NCBI RefSeq assembly: GCF_030209575.1
Contig: NZ_JARVRS010000001.1
Span: 3,685,334 to 3,749,333 of the forward strand
Source: Leifsonia sp. fls2-241-R2A-40a
GTDB lineage: Bacteria > Actinomycetota > Actinomycetes > Actinomycetales > Microbacteriaceae
Direction: 5' to 3'
Length of the DNA stretch: 64,000 nt
The notes beneath the pieces are model-generated. The model was not told the origin of the DNA, made no database searches, and worked only from the letters and a program-made list of their open reading frames with translations. Made by a program: the position numbers and the translations under genes. Numbering within the stretch: position 1 is the first letter of the stretch; each line of letters opens with the position of its first letter. Of this stretch, positions 61,085 through 64,000 are shown piece by piece.

Positions 61085-63790
61085 TCAGATCTGGCGGCCG
61101 GTCTTCGGGTCGTACTCGACCTGCACAGCCACGACCTGGTCGGTGGGAAGGATCTCGAGCCACTGGTCGAAGACCTCGAAGTCCGCTGGGTCGTTCGCCT
61201 TGAAGCCCTTGGCGAGTGGGTCGAATCCGGTTTCGAAGACCTTGTCGAGCGGTGTCGCGCGTACGGTGCTGGAGTCGTCGAGCGGATCGGCGAAATCCGC
61301 CGGTCGATTGCCGGTGTCGTGCTTCCCTTTCACCCTGTCTGCCAGGATCTCGAGCACCTCGAACATCCGCTTGCCCTGCCACTCCACCTCAGAGCCCATG
61401 TAGACGTCGTCGGGTCCGATGGTGCCCGTCCCTTCGACGTGCTGCAGCCAGCTGAGAGCAGCACGTTCTTTGCCCGGCCTGATCGGGAGGACCGTCTTCA
61501 CCCATGGGGCGTTCAGGAACGCGTTGCGCAGGTCGTCACCGTCGGCCTGGAGCAGCCAGCCGAGCGAGCTTCCCTCTCGCGCGGGCTTGGACGTCTCGGT
61601 GATGTAGTAGCTGTCGGTGCGGCTGTCCGCGTCGCCCCACGCGGTCACATCCTGTTGCGGGATTGCCGGGGTCGCCTTCACGGTGCCGCCGGTGACCGGA
61701 TCGGCACCGGCACTGATCCCCCCGAGCTGCTGATGGGATCTGTGCAAACGCGGCCGCCACCACTCGGGCGCCACGAAGTAGAGCATCTTGTCGACATCGA
61801 AGATCGAGTTGAGGAGTTCCGCTACCACGTGCTGAGTCTGCCGATCGGGTTGCGGGACCAATGCAGTAGGGGTGAGCATCGACTGGATCAGGTTGCGGTA
61901 GACGACGATGCGCTCCTCATCCCGCAGGTCCTGGAATGGTCGGGGAACCACGTTCGACATGGCGTCGATGCGCTCTCGCGCCGCCGTGACGAACGCCTGG
62001 TTGTATGCCGTCTGCTCTTGCGCGGTGAAGTATTCGAGTTTTTTGTCGTTCGCTGCTTTGATTGCCTTCTCGTCCACATCAGGCGCCCAGTGCAACGTCG
62101 CCTTCACGGGCAGCGAGTCGTTGCCGCCGAAGTTGACGTGGTCGATGTGCACGACGAACGAGAAGCTTCCGCTGCCGTCGTTCACGATGGATGCCGGGTC
62201 GACGGTCATCCTTGCGTCAGCGCCCTGCACGTCGATCGCGACACCGCTCAGCGTGAACCCGGACTGCGAGCACCGGACCTCTTTTTGCGGGATGTCGGCG
62301 ACGATGTGGTTCGTCGAGTCTGCGAAGCCGAGGCTGGTCTCGCTCCCGTTGTCGAAAGTGTCGTCGTTCGATGCGTCGTCGGCGTCGATGAAGGGGATCG
62401 TGAGGTTGAGCGGTTCGCTGAAGGCGGCCGGCGGCACGACGAGCTGGGGCTGCGGGATCTTGGAGAGGTCGGGTGGCACGCCGACGTGCACGAGCTTCGC
62501 CAGGCCGAGCTGCTGGCCGGGATCGTCCACGTAGGTCTGCCAGCACAGATACGTGCCGACGTCCTGCACCTGCACCACGACCTGCCTCATCTTTCGTCGC
62601 AGTTCATAGTTGACGAGTTCCAATGAGGTGTTCGTGAGCACGTAGCGCTTCGAGGAGGTGTCGGTCGTCTCGGTGACCGTGCGGAAGGTGCTCTTGAAGC
62701 TTTCTGTGATCTCGTTGGTCAGCTTCTTGCTCTGCTGACGCATCGACTTGTGGACCTGCTCGCGAGCGGTCTCTTCAGAATTCTCAAGACTGAAGCTGCC
62801 GGTCTCGGATGCGTTGCCCCAGCCCCAGTTCTCATTGGCCGTCACCGACACGCCGAACTTGCTGCCGGATCGGTTGTCGTCCTTGACGGCGTCGGAGACA
62901 TCGTCCTGTGTCGTGGTCGAATCCTCCGAGCGGCGAACGGTTTGGACCGACTGCTCGATTACTTGCTCTTGGTAGAGGCGACGGGTATGGACTTCCGCCA
63001 TCTCCACCGTCGACCCGGGCGCGACCCACACGTGACCAACGGGGACGCCAAGAAACGTGTCGAGCTCGTAGAAGTACTCGCGGAACAGGTGAGCGAGCCC
63101 GATCGGCGACAGCCCGACCCGATCGAGCTGTTTGGTCGGGTCGATCGTGTCGAACGGGTCTCCGGTGGCGGCGGCCTGCGCCAGAAGGCCCGACTTGTCG
63201 ACAATGCCGTAGAAGAGATCGTGGAGGATATCGTGCATCTTCCGCTCCCGCAGGTCGGAGAGCAGCCCGGCCACTCGGGATTCCTCGTCGATGTAGGCTC
63301 GCACGCTTTCCTGTGCGCGATCGCCGCGGATGTACTGCTGGCGGAGGACCGCCCTGTCGGAGCCGAGGCTCAGTCGTTTGAACATCTCCGAGGCATCGTC
63401 GGGGACCCTCTCGGTCAAGATGCTCGAGAGGGACTCCGGGGACAGCAGCCGGTCCCAGATCTCGGGTCTGTAGTCGGCGGCCGGGGGAAGCTGCTCGCTG
63501 AGCGTCCGGAGCACGGTACCCGTCAGGGCGGACTTCGCCGCCTCTGCCGGAGCCAGATCCGCGATGTGCACCGGAGAATCAGCTTCCCCGAACTCCACGG
63601 TGTAGCGCGGACGATACCGTTTGGCGAGTTCCGAGAGGATTCCGGCCCGTCTCGCCCAGGCGCCGTCATCCACACGCTTTTGCTGACGTGCGGACTTCCA
63701 CCCGAGTAGAGGCTGATAGACGCCGAACAGTTCGCTGTCGTAGGGAAGCACGCCGCGGTATGCGGTGAAGTCTTTCACTCGCTGGGACAT
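61085..63790 (-). CDS. 901-residue protein of unrecognised family, island gene
   Basis: The start at ATG 63788-63790 is chosen for the GGGAG site before it; a frame extension to 63913 looks non-conserved. Residues 1 to about 280 are helical (KDFTAYRGVLPYDSELFG, ILSELAKRYRPRYTVEFGEA). Residues 290-370 are polar and Ser/Thr/Gln-rich (SVQTVRRSEDSTTTQDDVSD, NENWGWGNASETGSFSLENS, HKSMRQQSKKLTNEITESF). Then follow beta-rich stretches (RYVLTNTSLELVNYELRRKM, SGFTLSGVAIDVQGADARM, SFSFVVHIDHVNFGGNDSLP) and a mixed C-terminal part with EVLEILADRVKG. There is no signal peptide or membrane helix. I do not recognise the family. A TACCCT -10-like box lies about 40 bases upstream. It is the first gene of the pair. 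Confidence 0.8.
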   Translation of the reverse strand: MSQRVKDFTAYRGVLPYDSELFGVYQPLLGWKSARQQKRVDDGAWARRAGILSELAKRYRPRYTVEFGEADSPVHIADLAPAEAAKSALTGTVLRTLSEQLPPAADYRPEIWDRLLSPESLSSILTERVPDDASEMFKRLSLGSDRAVLRQQYIRGDRAQESVRAYIDEESRVAGLLSDLRERKMHDILHDLFYGIVDKSGLLAQAAATGDPFDTIDPTKQLDRVGLSPIGLAHLFREYFYELDTFLGVPVGHVWVAPGSTVEMAEVHTRRLYQEQVIEQSVQTVRRSEDSTTTQDDVSDAVKDDNRSGSKFGVSVTANENWGWGNASETGSFSLENSEETAREQVHKSMRQQSKKLTNEITESFKSTFRTVTETTDTSSKRYVLTNTSLELVNYELRRKMRQVVVQVQDVGTYLCWQTYVDDPGQQLGLAKLVHVGVPPDLSKIPQPQLVVPPAAFSEPLNLTIPFIDADDASNDDTFDNGSETSLGFADSTNHIVADIPQKEVRCSQSGFTLSGVAIDVQGADARMTVDPASIVNDGSGSFSFVVHIDHVNFGGNDSLPVKATLHWAPDVDEKAIKAANDKKLEYFTAQEQTAYNQAFVTAARERIDAMSNVVPRPFQDLRDEERIVVYRNLIQSMLTPTALVPQPDRQTQHVVAELLNSIFDVDKMLYFVAPEWWRPRLHRSHQQLGGISAGADPVTGGTVKATPAIPQQDVTAWGDADSRTDSYYITETSKPAREGSSLGWLLQADGDDLRNAFLNAPWVKTVLPIRPGKERAALSWLQHVEGTGTIGPDDVYMGSEVEWQGKRMFEVLEILADRVKGKHDTGNRPADFADPLDDSSTVRATPLDKVFETGFDPLAKGFKANDPADFEVFDQWLEILPTDQVVAVQVEYDPKTGRQI

Positions 63791-63898
63791 GGGGACTCCC
63801 GTCGACCGATCACCCGTTGTCTGGGCGCTAGGGTAGACCTGTCCGTGTCGACGCGGCGACCGATCGCGAAAGAATGCAGCGCTGCAGCGCTCAGAACC

Positions 63899-63926
63899 GG
63901 GCCTCTCCCGCAAGCGGAAGAGGCCC
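63899..63926. terminator. Hairpin between island genes and tRNA
   Basis: GGGCCTCT (63899-63906) pairs with AGAGGCCC (63919-63926), with a small inner stem (CCGC/GCGG). It lies between the start of the 901-residue gene and the tRNA, so it probably ends the tRNA transcript on the minus strand; there is no T tract. Confidence 0.55.
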
Positions 63927-63940
63927 CATATCCGCGTAAT

Positions 63941-64000
63941 GACGCGGAACTCAACGAACGCGCAACAGCGACCGAGTGGTGGAGATGGGGGGAATCGAAC
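63941..64000. repeat. Proximal copy of the island's direct repeat, at the intact tRNA
   Basis: Identical over all 60 visible bases to 58843-58902; it reaches the right edge, so the full length is at least 60 bp. It spans the 3' end of the tRNA gene plus 36 bases beyond it. Confidence 0.9.
63977..64000 (-). tRNA. tRNA 3' end (probably tRNA-Ser), cut by right edge
   Basis: Read on the minus strand, the sequence ends in T-loop TTCGATT, CCCCC, CATCTCC, A and encoded CCA. The acceptor strand CATCTCC implies a 5' strand GGAGATG, which fits tRNA-Ser best. The anticodon lies outside the window, so the identity is not proven. Confidence 0.65.

Larger units (their letters stand above)
58903..63940. 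mobile_element. tRNA-linked island carrying two large genes
   Basis: The segment of about 5.1 kb between the two 60-bp repeats has the geometry of an element integrated at the 3' end of a tRNA gene: intact tRNA end on the right, detached copy on the left. It encodes only two long same-strand proteins (58930-61047 and 61085-63790) and no integrase, excisionase or transposase. The genes use more A/T-rich codons than their neighbours (for example around 62030-62075). It may be mobilised by an integrase elsewhere or be a fixed remnant. Confidence 0.7.

Overview
The window is a 64-kb piece of a high-GC actinobacterial chromosome, most likely from the family Microbacteriaceae (Leifsonia-like). The evidence is the strong G/C third-position bias, many GTG starts, a short DUF7882-type protein that I know mainly from Microbacteriaceae, the paired ClpS/DUF2017 genes, an actinobacterial-type tRNA-Lys, and a recurring leaderless promoter layout (TANNNT placed 6-7 bases before the start codon). 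Genus and species cannot be fixed from the sequence alone. Protein functions are assigned from motifs read by eye, without any database search.

Layout. 1-1095: an ECF sigma factor cut by the left edge, with its YCII partner. 1194-9288: amino-acid genes, namely serA, then a DoxX-like gene and cutC, then the branched-chain block ilvC-ilvN-ilvB-ilvD, all on the minus strand except the DoxX-like gene. 9361-11766: trehalose synthesis (otsB, otsA). 11876-18499: a lipoprotein esterase and a divergent TetR/MMPL/YhgE export locus with two clear operators. 18578-25776: an ArsB-like permease, two small proteins, zwf divergent from a GH15 enzyme, clpS, DUF2017 and a baeRF-like protein. 25865-34381: a LacI-controlled sugar operon (secreted protein of unknown family, LacI, binding protein, two permeases, two GH130-type enzymes), probably for beta-mannosides. 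34448-36903: a second YCII/sigma pair and a dehydrogenase.

36904-41179 is a patchy accessory stretch ending at a tRNA-Lys gene. It holds a lipoprotein broken by a frameshift, several small unknown proteins, a decayed MntA-type nucleotidyltransferase and a C-terminal fragment of a tyrosine recombinase. 41257-54884 returns to core-like genes: an AI-2E permease, DUF7882, hisN, an ABC-2 exporter, a quinone reductase, adenine deaminase, a hydrolase, a second TetR/MMPL pair, a CPBP protease, and a ZIP transporter behind a DtxR-type box. 54918-58827 holds small membrane and hypothetical proteins and an acyltransferase.

58843-64000 is the most striking part. A perfect direct repeat of at least 60 bp contains the 3' end of a tRNA gene (probably tRNA-Ser, continuing past the right edge). 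It brackets about 5.1 kb that carries only two large genes, a parallel beta-helix protein and a 901-residue protein of no family I recognise. No integrase is present between the repeats. This looks like a mobilisable two-gene cargo island and is the best candidate here for an undescribed system.
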